A DNA stretch of 20,568 nt from a virus. The stretch is taken from positions 1 to 20,568 of the IMG/VR virus record IMGVR_UViG_3300031659_000126, one strand, 5' to 3'. Numbering within the stretch: the first letter of the stretch is position 1; the number at the start of each line of letters is the position of its first letter. This document shows positions 1-6,723 of this stretch, piece by piece. The notes beneath the pieces were generated by a model. The model saw only the letters and a list, made by a program, of their open reading frames with translations, searched no databases and was not told the origin of the DNA. The position numbers and the translations under genes were made by a program.

Positions 1-236
1 CTCTTTCTAATAATATGCCTGAAAACGTTTTAGGTCTTAAGAAGGGAGGTACTGTAAAGGATGGCTTCGATCAAAGTGCGGTGGCTGGATTAAATATAGG
101 AGAGAATGTTAACCAAGACTCAGTACCGACGAATGGCGGAACTGGCGGTAATAATAACTTGGGGAATGTCAATGACAGTGCACCAACAAACGGAGGTACT
201 AGTGGTAATAATGAATTAGGAAATATTCATGAATAA
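1..236 (+). CDS. C-terminal end of an unidentified phage protein with a Gly/Asn-rich tandem repeat (5'-partial)
   Basis: The reading frame is open to the left edge (frame starting at base 3), so the ATG at 15 may be internal and this is best read as the tail of a longer gene. The visible part has no recognisable enzyme or fold signature. It is rich in Gly, Asn, Thr and Ser and ends in two near-identical 19-residue repeats (bases 117-230). Such low-complexity Gly/Asn ends occur in virion proteins as flexible linkers or fibre tails. The stop codon lies inside the start of the next gene (ATGAATAA, 229-236), which suggests translational coupling to the spike gene and a role in the same hub/spike module. 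The function is unknown. Whether it is a real gene end is fairly sure; its true start is not in the window. Confidence 0.65.
   Translation, partial: LSNNMPENVLGLKKGGTVKDGFDQSAVAGLNIGENVNQDSVPTNGGTGGNNNLGNVNDSAPTNGGTSGNNELGNIHE
117..230 (+). repeat. Two tandem 57-bp (19-codon) repeats
   Basis: Bases 117-173 encode DSVPTNGGTGGNNNLGNVN and bases 174-230 encode DSAPTNGGTSGNNELGNIH, in register and directly adjacent. The amino-acid match is much stronger than the base match, because many third positions differ. The unit is therefore kept at the protein level and is not a fresh DNA duplication. Confidence 0.9.
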
Positions 237-939
237 AAAAGAATTACAAAAGAGGAGTGATATACGAGATACTCATTGGCTAGGAACTGTAGTAGACAAT
301 AAAGATCCTGATAATTTCGGTAAATGTAAAGTTAAAGTTTTTGGTAAATTTGATTTACTAGATGACGAAGCTATTCCATGGGCGACTCCAATGAACCGTA
401 ACAATGTAGGTTCTCATTATCTTCCACATATAGGGGATGTTGTTTCTGTTAGATTTGACAATGGAAACATATACCATCCAGAATATTGGTTTCAAATCAA
501 TCAAAACAAAGAGCTTAAAGACGAGGTACTAGATTCTTCTGGAGAGCCTGACAATGTAGTGTCATTAGTATATGATGCTAAAAGAAATATTAGAATATAT
601 CAATCAGATGTTGATGGTTTAGTTATAGCGCATGGAAAAGATGGAAAAGATTCCGAGCCGCTCGTTAGATTATCCGATGATGGCAAGCTGTTTCTATATG
701 CTGCTAACATTTATATAGCGACACCAGAAGGAGATGATTTTAATGATATGGGTAACACTAGCCAGCCGGCGGTAAGAGGAGGAAGTTTAGAAGCATGGTT
801 AGCAGATTTTCTTATAGATTATAAAGCACACATACATCCTACTGGAGTAGGACCTTCAGGAACTTTATTGACACCATATGTCGAGAAGGCTCACACTATT
901 TACCAACAAGACAGTAAGTCTTCAAACGCTAACGAATAA
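229..939 (+). CDS. Baseplate central spike protein, gp5-type OB-fold, no lysozyme domain
   Basis: This 236-residue protein resembles the N-terminal OB-fold of the T4 gp5 / VgrG / gpV spike family. The match covers residues about 15-91: a start of GTVVDNKDPDNFGKCKVKVFG type, then IPWATPM, then a HIGDVVSVRF segment and an aromatic HPEYWFQIN end. A second short segment at about 200-216 (HIHPTGVGPSG) resembles the His/Pro/Gly motif near the end of gpV-like spikes. In the family this protein sits on the tail axis under the tube and forms a trimeric membrane-piercing device. T4 gp5 is about 575 residues with a lysozyme domain and a long beta-helix; both are missing here, so cell-wall cleavage must come from another protein. 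It overlaps the preceding gene by 8 bases and the following one by 1 (TAATG, 937-941). The family call is strong; the exact orthology to gp5 is inferred. Confidence 0.85.
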   Translation: MNKKELQKRSDIRDTHWLGTVVDNKDPDNFGKCKVKVFGKFDLLDDEAIPWATPMNRNNVGSHYLPHIGDVVSVRFDNGNIYHPEYWFQINQNKELKDEVLDSSGEPDNVVSLVYDAKRNIRIYQSDVDGLVIAHGKDGKDSEPLVRLSDDGKLFLYAANIYIATPEGDDFNDMGNTSQPAVRGGSLEAWLADFLIDYKAHIHPTGVGPSGTLLTPYVEKAHTIYQQDSKSSNANE

Positions 940-2450
940 TGGCTGCAGATTGGGACACATTCATAAGTAATGTCGAAAGTTATATAATAGCCGCAGATAA
1001 AGAAAAAGATCGATCTGATTTTGGAAATCATGTTGCTTTAGAATACCATAATGCTATTAAAACCGCTGAATCTCCGTTCGGCCAGACACATGTTTCAGCT
1101 ACTGAAAGTGGTTTAGTTGAAGTATATGAAGCTCAATTCGATAGAATGCAAGAAGATAAAGAGCTAGAACCACCTCTCAAAAATGCAGTAGACGACGACG
1201 GTAATGAACTACCATTTAGTGGTAAGACAAGCGACCCAGACAACCCAAATCCTGCAGCACCTGACCCTGAATACGCCGACCCTGATATGGAAGAGGTTCC
1301 GCCACCCGTAATAGACCCTGAAAAGATGCACATATTTTTAGATGGATATAGTTCAGAATATGATCTGCATAAATATAAGTTTTTTGAATTTTGTCTTACT
1401 GGTAGTGAAACACAAGACAGTTTAGTTGCTATGTTATCTAATAGAATATTAGTTTCTTTTATGTTAGAGGGTAGCGGTAGTGTTAGGGAGCAAATGGTTG
1501 AATGGATTGATAGTTTTCAGACATGGGAAGAGGGTGATCAAATTACAGGGACTAAAGCAGCATATTCTGCGTTTAAGAGTCTAGTTATAAAAGCAATTAA
1601 GGATGGGGGATATGACGATGATTATATTCTCGGTAAGGTAAGATATAGAACTATTCAAAAGTTATTTGATTCTTATGGCGTAAGCGCTATGGAAGATTCT
1701 ACAGCTACTACTGGTTTAAAAACATCTGCAAAGAATGGAAAACCATCTGAAATGATATATCACGGTTCGTTTAAAAAAGATTTTGCTGTTGAGTTTGTTC
1801 AGATTCCGTTTGATGGAGATAATACCAGTGATGATTATGAAGTTTCTCCTGTACTAACAAAAGAATTTGTAGTTTATTTTTCATTCTCAGGAAGAGGTAG
1901 TGCTTCTACTTGGCAAGATAGTCAAGTTGCTAGCGAGTATATTGAGGGTGAAATTGAGAATAAATGGGCTGAGATAATAGAACCAAAGGATGTTGAAGAC
2001 GTCGTTAATAATAAAAATAAAGCAGCTCCTTATATGTATACTAGACAGCAGACCGTCGATGCGATTGCTGAGGCGGATACTGGTGAAGGCGGAGATGATC
2101 CGTACGAATTATTAGCAAGGGAAACTATAAAGTACTGGAAAGATACTGCAGAGAAGCCGCTAAAAACTACACCTGCCGCCCCGCCATGTATAACAGAAAA
2201 ACCTCTAGGCGGAAAGTACATAACAGTATATACTGGTAGCGAAAAGAAATTAGCTGAAGGATTAAGAAAAGCACTGAACGCTGGTAAAGATTCTGATAGC
2301 ATACCAGATGCTGCTAATATGGTTGCGACTGCTCTTTCTGTTGCATATACTAAACATCTAAAGGAACTTAAGTTCATATACTTGGGTGGAATACCAGTAC
2401 CTACAGTTCCTGATATACCAATGATTGGTTTTGTGCCATTCGTCTCATAA
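939..2450 (+). CDS. Unidentified virion structural protein, probably baseplate-hub associated
   Basis: I do not recognise a family for this 503-residue protein. An N-terminal section (about 1-85) is followed by an acidic, proline-rich linker (about 85-130, many Asp/Pro/Glu), which suggests two domains joined by an extended strand. A helical part (about 130-260) follows, then a section rich in beta-forming residues (about 272-345). The C-terminus is hydrophobic and proline-rich (PVPTVPDIPMIGFVPF) but not long enough to be a clear membrane anchor. There is no signal peptide and there are no catalytic motifs. The start is fixed by the TAATG overlap with the spike gene, so the two are probably made together. 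That places it in the hub/spike assembly as a binding partner or chaperone of the spike; this is inferred from position only. Confidence 0.7.
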   Translation: MAADWDTFISNVESYIIAADKEKDRSDFGNHVALEYHNAIKTAESPFGQTHVSATESGLVEVYEAQFDRMQEDKELEPPLKNAVDDDGNELPFSGKTSDPDNPNPAAPDPEYADPDMEEVPPPVIDPEKMHIFLDGYSSEYDLHKYKFFEFCLTGSETQDSLVAMLSNRILVSFMLEGSGSVREQMVEWIDSFQTWEEGDQITGTKAAYSAFKSLVIKAIKDGGYDDDYILGKVRYRTIQKLFDSYGVSAMEDSTATTGLKTSAKNGKPSEMIYHGSFKKDFAVEFVQIPFDGDNTSDDYEVSPVLTKEFVVYFSFSGRGSASTWQDSQVASEYIEGEIENKWAEIIEPKDVEDVVNNKNKAAPYMYTRQQTVDAIAEADTGEGGDDPYELLARETIKYWKDTAEKPLKTTPAAPPCITEKPLGGKYITVYTGSEKKLAEGLRKALNAGKDSDSIPDAANMVATALSVAYTKHLKELKFIYLGGIPVPTVPDIPMIGFVPFVS

Positions 2451-2455
2451 ACCTT

Positions 2456-2464
2456 AGATATATA
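2456..2464 (+). promoter_or_regulatory. AGATATATA element upstream of the S1-like gene
   Basis: The motif AGATATATA starts 50 bases before the ATG at 2506, in the 55-base gap after the hub genes. It overlaps a TATAAT (2461-2466). The same nonamer occurs in three other gaps of this window, each 38-50 bases before a start codon. I infer a phage promoter element. Confidence 0.5.
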
Positions 2465-2492
2465 ATAAGATATTACAATTCAAATAACCCTT

Positions 2493-2506
2493 TAAAAATA
2501 AACAAA
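2493..2506 (+). promoter_or_regulatory. A-rich 14-base leader shared by two genes (translation-start context)
   Basis: TAAAAATAAACAAA ends on the A of the ATG at 2506. An identical 14-mer lies at 5513-5526 before the start at 5531. Neither has a Shine-Dalgarno sequence. A-rich, TAAAA-containing start contexts are known to support initiation in Flavobacterium and relatives, so this is probably the ribosome-loading sequence. Confidence 0.4.
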
Positions 2507-3702
2507 TGTCAAAGGAAACAGTTGTCAACAAGGACAGCAAACAACCAGAATTCGACTGGGATGCATATGAAGCTTCATGTCCAAGTGTAAGAAGAAAATC
2601 TGCAAAACGATTAAAAGATGGTACGAAAATATTTTGTACTGAACCATACGCCGAAGAATCACTAAAGGCATATAACCTAGATTTTACTGAAAATAAGAGA
2701 ATAGTTGATGTTAAACTAGACTGTTCGTATGAAGGAACTGTAGATTCTATAGATACTAAATGGTGTACTATTAATATAGGTGGAAGAGATTCTGTATACG
2801 TTGATTTAACGAAAGAAGCAGAAGAATACAGAGAATTATTAAAACCTGGCGAGAAAGTAAACGTTCAAGTTATAGAATCAAACGGTTCTATACAGGGTAA
2901 ATACATATTAGGTTCGGTTGAGGCTGGATTTAAACGTGCAATCTTTGATGAGATTCTAGAGAGTGTTGAGAATTCTAAAACTGCATATAATTCTACGGTT
3001 AAGAGTATTATACCTGGTGGAGGTTATATAGTAGAGATACAAGGTATCGAGTGTTTTATGCCAGGTTCTTTAGCTGGAATTAATAAACTTCATGACTTTG
3101 AATCAATATTAGGAACTAATATGTACGTTGTTCCTATGAGTTACTCTGCTGATAGAGGAACTATTGTAGTTTCACATAGAGAATATTTGAAAGCTATGAT
3201 TCCTACTAAAATTGCTGAAATAAAAGAATATGATAACGGCGTTGTTGTTAGAGGAAGTGTTACTGGTTCTGCTAAGTTCGGTATATTCTGTGAGTTTAAT
3301 GAGTGTTTAACTGGTATGATTCATGTAAATGACTTAGACGAGGAAACAATGAAGAGACATATGAACAGAGAAGTTGTTCCTGGAGAAGAGATTGAATTCT
3401 TTATTAAGAAGATTATTTCAGAATCTAAAATTACATTATCTCAGAAACCAGTAGAAGCGGTAACTGATCCATGGTTTAATGCTGCTGAAAGATTTAAGAC
3501 TCCGGTCGAGGTTACCGGTAAGATAAGATCTGTGAAGGATTATGGTGCGTTTGTCGACATCGGAGAAGGCCTTGTAGGGTTACTGCATGTGTCTGAATTC
3601 CCTGAAGGACATGATCTGAATGAACTTATAAAAGGCGATGACATCACAGTCACTGTCACTAGGATTGATGAGGAAACTCGTAAAGTTTTTCTTAAATTAT
3701 AA
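2506..3702 (+). CDS. Phage-encoded ribosomal protein S1-like RNA-binding protein (four S1 domains)
   Basis: This 398-residue protein contains four S1-type OB repeats at about 70-140, 163-232, 246-315 and 332-398. The last is textbook, with VTGKIRSVKDYGAFVDIGEG followed by GLLHVSE; the third has GMIHVNDL; the first two are more diverged. Cellular S1 usually has about six repeats and binds mRNA on the 30S subunit, helping initiation on mRNAs with weak ribosome-binding sites. The N-terminus contains FDWDAYE, which I recall near the N-terminus of Bacteroidota S1; this suggests descent from a host rpsA of that phylum and retained ribosome docking. It lies between tail genes but has its own 55-base upstream region, with an AGATATATA element and an A-rich leader. 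The likely role is favouring phage mRNA on host ribosomes. A regulator of its own mRNAs or an RNA chaperone is possible. The domain call is secure; the biological role is inferred. Confidence 0.9.
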   Translation: MSKETVVNKDSKQPEFDWDAYEASCPSVRRKSAKRLKDGTKIFCTEPYAEESLKAYNLDFTENKRIVDVKLDCSYEGTVDSIDTKWCTINIGGRDSVYVDLTKEAEEYRELLKPGEKVNVQVIESNGSIQGKYILGSVEAGFKRAIFDEILESVENSKTAYNSTVKSIIPGGGYIVEIQGIECFMPGSLAGINKLHDFESILGTNMYVVPMSYSADRGTIVVSHREYLKAMIPTKIAEIKEYDNGVVVRGSVTGSAKFGIFCEFNECLTGMIHVNDLDEETMKRHMNREVVPGEEIEFFIKKIISESKITLSQKPVEAVTDPWFNAAERFKTPVEVTGKIRSVKDYGAFVDIGEGLVGLLHVSEFPEGHDLNELIKGDDITVTVTRIDEETRKVFLKL

Positions 3703-3703
3703 T

Positions 3704-3712
3704 AGATATATA
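3704..3712 (+). promoter_or_regulatory. AGATATATA element upstream of the small Ala-rich gene
   Basis: The nonamer begins two bases after the S1-like stop codon and 45 bases before the ATG at 3749. A TATAAT lies at 3717-3722. It is one of four identical copies in gaps of this window; a promoter role is inferred from recurrence and spacing. Confidence 0.5.
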
Positions 3713-3748
3713 GAAATATAATTAAACTAAATAAAAATATAATTAAAT

Positions 3749-4102
3749 ATGAAATTAACAGAACAAAAACTAAGAGAGATCATTAGAGAAGAATTAAAAT
3801 CTAACGGTACAGTAAGCGAAATAGCTCCAGTTATTGCAGCTGTCGCAAGACAAGCAGTAGCTTCAGCAGTTGCTAAAAAAGTTAGCGAACAGGTAGAAGA
3901 AGGTATCGCACCAGGAGTTGATGATGTTGTTAAACTTGTAACGGCTTCTGCTGATATGTATGACAGTGATGATAATGAAGATCACAAAGGAAACGACTAC
4001 ATAGAAGAATGTAAAGAGGTTCTTGAAAATGCTATCGCTAAGATTGCTACTCAAGTTGCTACAGACGCTGCTTCTGCTGCAATTGCTAAGAAGATGTCAT
4101 AG
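3749..4102 (+). CDS. Small Ala-rich helical protein with an LREIIREEL-type N-terminus
   Basis: This 117-residue protein is of unknown function. It opens with MKLTEQKLREIIREELKS, an amphipathic helix. Similar K-L-T-x-x-x-L-R-x-I-I-R-E-E-type starts recur, as far as I recall, on otherwise unrelated small proteins of large marine T4-like phages, where they may act as a targeting or packaging tag. After the tag come two Ala/Val-rich helical segments (about 27-48 and 88-117) separated by an acidic stretch (about 55-85). There is no signal peptide and no membrane segment long enough to be convincing. It follows the S1-like gene after a 46-base AT-only-like gap and is closed by a strong terminator at 4140-4167, so it ends a transcription unit. 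It may be a head- or virion-associated small protein; this is a guess from the N-terminal tag. Confidence 0.75.
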   Translation: MKLTEQKLREIIREELKSNGTVSEIAPVIAAVARQAVASAVAKKVSEQVEEGIAPGVDDVVKLVTASADMYDSDDNEDHKGNDYIEECKEVLENAIAKIATQVATDAASAAIAKKMS

Positions 4103-4139
4103 TACTGTATAAATTAGAATACATAAATATTAATAAATT

Positions 4140-4167
4140 AATCCCGTTCGAAAGATCGGGATTTTTT
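4140..4167 (+). terminator. Intrinsic terminator with a GAAA tetraloop
   Basis: The hairpin has a 7-bp stem, AATCCCG (4140-4146) with CGGGATT (4157-4163). A T-T mismatch and two more pairs follow, closed by a C-GAAA-G tetraloop (4149-4154). The T run extends to 4167. It is the only clear rho-independent terminator I see in the window and separates the S1/small-protein unit from the amidoligase unit. Confidence 0.85.
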
Positions 4168-4181
4168 ATGTTCAAAAATTA

Positions 4182-4190
4182 AGATATATA
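4182..4190 (+). promoter_or_regulatory. AGATATATA element upstream of the amidoligase-like gene
   Basis: The third copy of the nonamer lies just after the terminator and 38 bases before the ATG at 4220. It overlaps TATAAATC (4187-4194), a 7/8 match to the T4 late-promoter core TATAAATA. Its location right after a terminator is the best positional support for a promoter role. Confidence 0.5.
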
Positions 4191-4205
4191 AATCAACTTA
4201 AGTTA

Positions 4206-4213
4206 TATAAATA
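4206..4213 (+). promoter_or_regulatory. Perfect T4-late-type TATAAATA core next to a start codon
   Basis: TATAAATA matches the core of T4 late promoters exactly and ends 6 bases before the ATG at 4220. In T4 the transcript begins about 6 bases past this core, which would place the first base at or next to the ATG, giving a leaderless mRNA. It may be a chance AT-rich match. Confidence 0.35.
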
Positions 4214-4219
4214 CCAATA

Positions 4220-5512
4220 ATGAACAGATTTAACGACGCAGAAATATTATCTAAATCTTTAGTAGGTGTAGAGTTTGAATTCTACTCTAATAAAGATATA
4301 AGTACTACAGCTAAAGAGCTTGGAGCATTGTTATCTAAAAAAATTAGAGTCGAAGACAAAGCCCATAGTGATTTCGTACCTACTAGAAGTGAATTTAAGA
4401 TAGAACCTGATATGAGTGGTGGGGAAAAGCTTATGGAATTAGTAACAGGCGCTCAACCATATGCCGACGCAAGGCTTTTAATTATAAGAGTTTCTCAATG
4501 GATTAAAGAGAATGGATTCACGAATGATAGAACTTCGATTCACTTAAATCTTTCATTCGATACTAGTAAAATAGAAAATAAACGAAGAATATCTATGATG
4601 AATGTTCTTAAATTTATTTTAGAATTTGATGAGGCCGCAGTTTTTTCTTTGTTTCCGCAAAGAAAAAACTCAGCATACGCTAAATCCGTAAAGTTCGTGC
4701 TTCCAAATTCAGAGACGTTTAATATAGATGGTGATTTAATAGATGAGCATAACTTTACATTCCCATCATCTAAATACTATGGTATTAATTTCGAGAAGAG
4801 AATCAAAAATTATTTAGAGTTTAGATATATCGGTGGAAAGGATTGGGAAACAAAAACTAATAAGATATTACATCTGCTTGATTCGTTTTTAGTTCAATTA
4901 TGGAAAAGTACAGAATCTAGAAGGTTTACTCATTTGAATTCACTAGAACTTAAAGACGTTCTTTCAAAGAATAGAAGAATTATAGACGCAAGAACTGACT
5001 GGAGAGTGATTGAAAAGAAATGGAAGAATATTGATTTTACAGTAGACCTACACAGAGACTCAGAAATTATACAATTATACTGGTCTAATATACAAAGAAG
5101 AGTTTTAAGATTGTTTACTCATGGTGCTCTTAAAAAAGGACATATAAATTACGACACAGATACTGGAAGAGTTCAAGTGAGTGCCGGAGAATTATCGTAT
5201 TGTGTTGCTCTTGAGGGTTATGATTTTATTGATTGTGATATTAAGGGAGAGATACAACAGTGCGATGTATTTGGAGGAACTATGAGCGACTCTGATATTA
5301 CCGACTGTAATTTCTATAATAACGCAAAAATAAAATCATCTAAAATTAAGAGTTGCTATATTAGTGCGGATTCTGCTGTTACTGATGGTTATATTTACGG
5401 GAGAGGTATTCTTAAGGGTAGTATGATAGGAGGTATATTCAGAGAGGGTACATATGATAAAGTAAGAGCAAGGTTCAAAGGTACTGAGAAAATAAGGTAC
5501 GACGAAGTATAA
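4220..5512 (+). CDS. Amidoligase-like enzyme (COOH-NH2 ligase family) with a C-terminal repetitive beta-solenoid-like tail
   Basis: The first 210 residues carry the pattern of the putative amidoligases (Amidoligase_2, glutamine-synthetase-like fold). There is an opening GVEFEF strand (16-21), then IEPDMSGGEKLMELVTG (61-77, matching the family's D-x-S ... E-[IL]-V block), SIHLNLSF (106-113, the family's His-containing strand) and LEFRYIGG (199-206). The family is predicted to join a carboxyl to an amine using ATP, to modify peptides, proteins or cell-wall components; substrates are mostly unknown. Residues about 340-416 form a different region, with short-period repeats of Ile/Cys/Phe alternating with Asp/Ser/Asn/Gly, as in pentapeptide-like or beta-helix stacks. 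Such a part could bind a surface or give trimeric attachment. The gene is isolated by the terminator at 4140-4167 and has its own promoter-like motifs. The enzyme call is motif-based only; activity and substrate are unknown. Confidence 0.7.
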   Translation: MNRFNDAEILSKSLVGVEFEFYSNKDISTTAKELGALLSKKIRVEDKAHSDFVPTRSEFKIEPDMSGGEKLMELVTGAQPYADARLLIIRVSQWIKENGFTNDRTSIHLNLSFDTSKIENKRRISMMNVLKFILEFDEAAVFSLFPQRKNSAYAKSVKFVLPNSETFNIDGDLIDEHNFTFPSSKYYGINFEKRIKNYLEFRYIGGKDWETKTNKILHLLDSFLVQLWKSTESRRFTHLNSLELKDVLSKNRRIIDARTDWRVIEKKWKNIDFTVDLHRDSEIIQLYWSNIQRRVLRLFTHGALKKGHINYDTDTGRVQVSAGELSYCVALEGYDFIDCDIKGEIQQCDVFGGTMSDSDITDCNFYNNAKIKSSKIKSCYISADSAVTDGYIYGRGILKGSMIGGIFREGTYDKVRARFKGTEKIRYDEV

Positions 5513-5526
5513 TAAAAATAAACAAA
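5513..5526 (+). promoter_or_regulatory. Second copy of the A-rich 14-base leader
   Basis: TAAAAATAAACAAA is identical to 2493-2506. It begins right after the amidoligase stop codon and lies 4 bases before the start at 5531. No Shine-Dalgarno sequence is present, so it likely sets the start of the next gene. Confidence 0.4.
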
Positions 5527-5530
5527 AGAT

Positions 5531-6337
5531 ATGAGTAATATATTTACAGGTGGAGCAACTGGTATGGCAACAGAACATGATTTCGGTTCATCTTGCTTGA
5601 ATGATTTCGTCGCAGAGATCGGTAACGAGATAACGGGCGCATGTATGATTCCGATGAATCTTCCATCTTCTGAAGTTGAAGCTATTATTAATAGAGCTAA
5701 GAAGTGGTTTTATAAAAAATACGAGTATTCTGTTCAAGAGAATTTCTTTGTAATACCGAAAGCTGCATTTTCTACTACATATTTCAAAGCATCAAGAACT
5801 ATTAATATGCCATCAACTGTATACTCTATATTTGGTGTTCATAAAACAAACGGAAATTCTATAACTGGTGATGTTGATTTTGCTAGTGGAGATTTTTCAG
5901 TAGAGAGAATGTTCGCTGGTAACATGTACGGAAGTGGAGGAGTCGCTGGTGCAGCAGAGAGTTTAGAATATTATGTAATAAACGAGAAGTTTTTTGACTT
6001 AGCGAGACAAATATTAAATAACCCATTCAGTTTCGATTATAATAGACTTAAACGAGCTTTAAGATTTACTGGAGAGACGCCAACAACTGATGTTGTGCTG
6101 GAGGTTTATGAAACTATTCCTGATTGTGCGCTATATGAAGATGAGATATTTTTTAGATACTGTGCGGCTAAAATAAAGGTTTCCCTTGGTAATAAATTAA
6201 GCGTTTTTGAGTTTCAATTACCTGGTAACATAACGGTAAATGGAGGCGCTATACTTGACATGGGACAGAGCGAACTTGAGGCGATCATAGAAGAAATTAA
6301 CGAGGATGAAGGAACTGATTGGATGATGCATTCTTAA
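5531..6337 (+). CDS. Unidentified tail/baseplate structural protein
   Basis: I cannot name a family for this 268-residue protein with confidence. It has an N-terminal helical part with an aromatic motif (about 50-70: AKKWFYKKYEYS), a mixed middle with a Gly-rich loop (about 125-145), and a C-terminal part. That last part has a Cys-containing helix (EDEIFFRYCAAKIKVSLG) followed by an acidic end (about 235-268). The layout of a charged helix, then a Gly/Leu-rich strand, then an acidic tail is of the sort seen in neck, tail-completion and sheath-contact proteins, but this is only a resemblance. The ATG at 5531 was chosen because the A-rich leader precedes it; an internal ATG at 5573 (MATEHDF) is a possible alternative. 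It sits directly before the wedge genes, 16 bases from the gp25-like start, so a baseplate or tail-assembly role is likely. Confidence 0.7.
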   Translation: MSNIFTGGATGMATEHDFGSSCLNDFVAEIGNEITGACMIPMNLPSSEVEAIINRAKKWFYKKYEYSVQENFFVIPKAAFSTTYFKASRTINMPSTVYSIFGVHKTNGNSITGDVDFASGDFSVERMFAGNMYGSGGVAGAAESLEYYVINEKFFDLARQILNNPFSFDYNRLKRALRFTGETPTTDVVLEVYETIPDCALYEDEIFFRYCAAKIKVSLGNKLSVFEFQLPGNITVNGGAILDMGQSELEAIIEEINEDEGTDWMMHS

Positions 6338-6353
6338 TTGAATATATAGTTAT

Positions 6354-6707
6354 ATGGAATTTTACATAAAGAAATACGGAGACCCTAAATTTGACAATAG
6401 TCAGATGGAAATTGATGATGAAATTACAGAGCTTCTGATTCAATTAGAAACCATGCTGTTTACAACTAAGGGTTCTGTGTTGGGCTCTCCGGAGTTTGGT
6501 TTAAATCTAGATGATTATGTTTATTCTTTTAGATATAACGATAATATGCTGGTTAAACTTATTAGGGAGGATATTAATAGGTTCATACCACTATCAAAAA
6601 AATATAGCGTGGAGGTAACTGCTGATTTTACAGATGAAGTTGATAGACACTTAGTGTTTATCAGTATTGTAGTAGACGCAAAGTACCAAGTAGGTCTTTA
6701 CATATAA
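6354..6707 (+). CDS. Baseplate wedge protein, GPW/gp25 family
   Basis: This 117-residue protein has the size and signature of the gp25/GpW lysozyme-like baseplate family. An N-terminal helical part (ITELLIQLETMLFTTKGSVLG, about 24-44) leads to the conserved turn SPEFGLNLDDYVY (45-57). This corresponds to the G-x-P-x-F-G-x-x-L block of the family. A helix (about 62-75) and two closing strands follow. In T4, gp25 sits in the inner baseplate, holds the wedge to the central hub and starts sheath polymerisation; the name notwithstanding, lysozyme activity is not needed for this. It is followed after 16 bases by the gp6-like gene, the conserved gp25-gp6 pairing of contractile injection systems, which makes the call firm. 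Confidence 0.9.
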   Translation: MEFYIKKYGDPKFDNSQMEIDDEITELLIQLETMLFTTKGSVLGSPEFGLNLDDYVYSFRYNDNMLVKLIREDINRFIPLSKKYSVEVTADFTDEVDRHLVFISIVVDAKYQVGLYI

Positions 6708-6723
6708 AACATTAATAATTAAA

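Noticed and set aside
218-221. AGGA as a Shine-Dalgarno site for the spike gene
   Set aside because: It encodes part of a conserved Leu-Gly-Asn repeat unit and no other gene in the window has such a site.
6340-6349. GAATATATAG as a fifth copy of the AGATATATA element
   Set aside because: It differs at two positions and lies only about 4 bases from the start of the gp25-like gene, unlike the 38-50-base spacing of the four exact copies.
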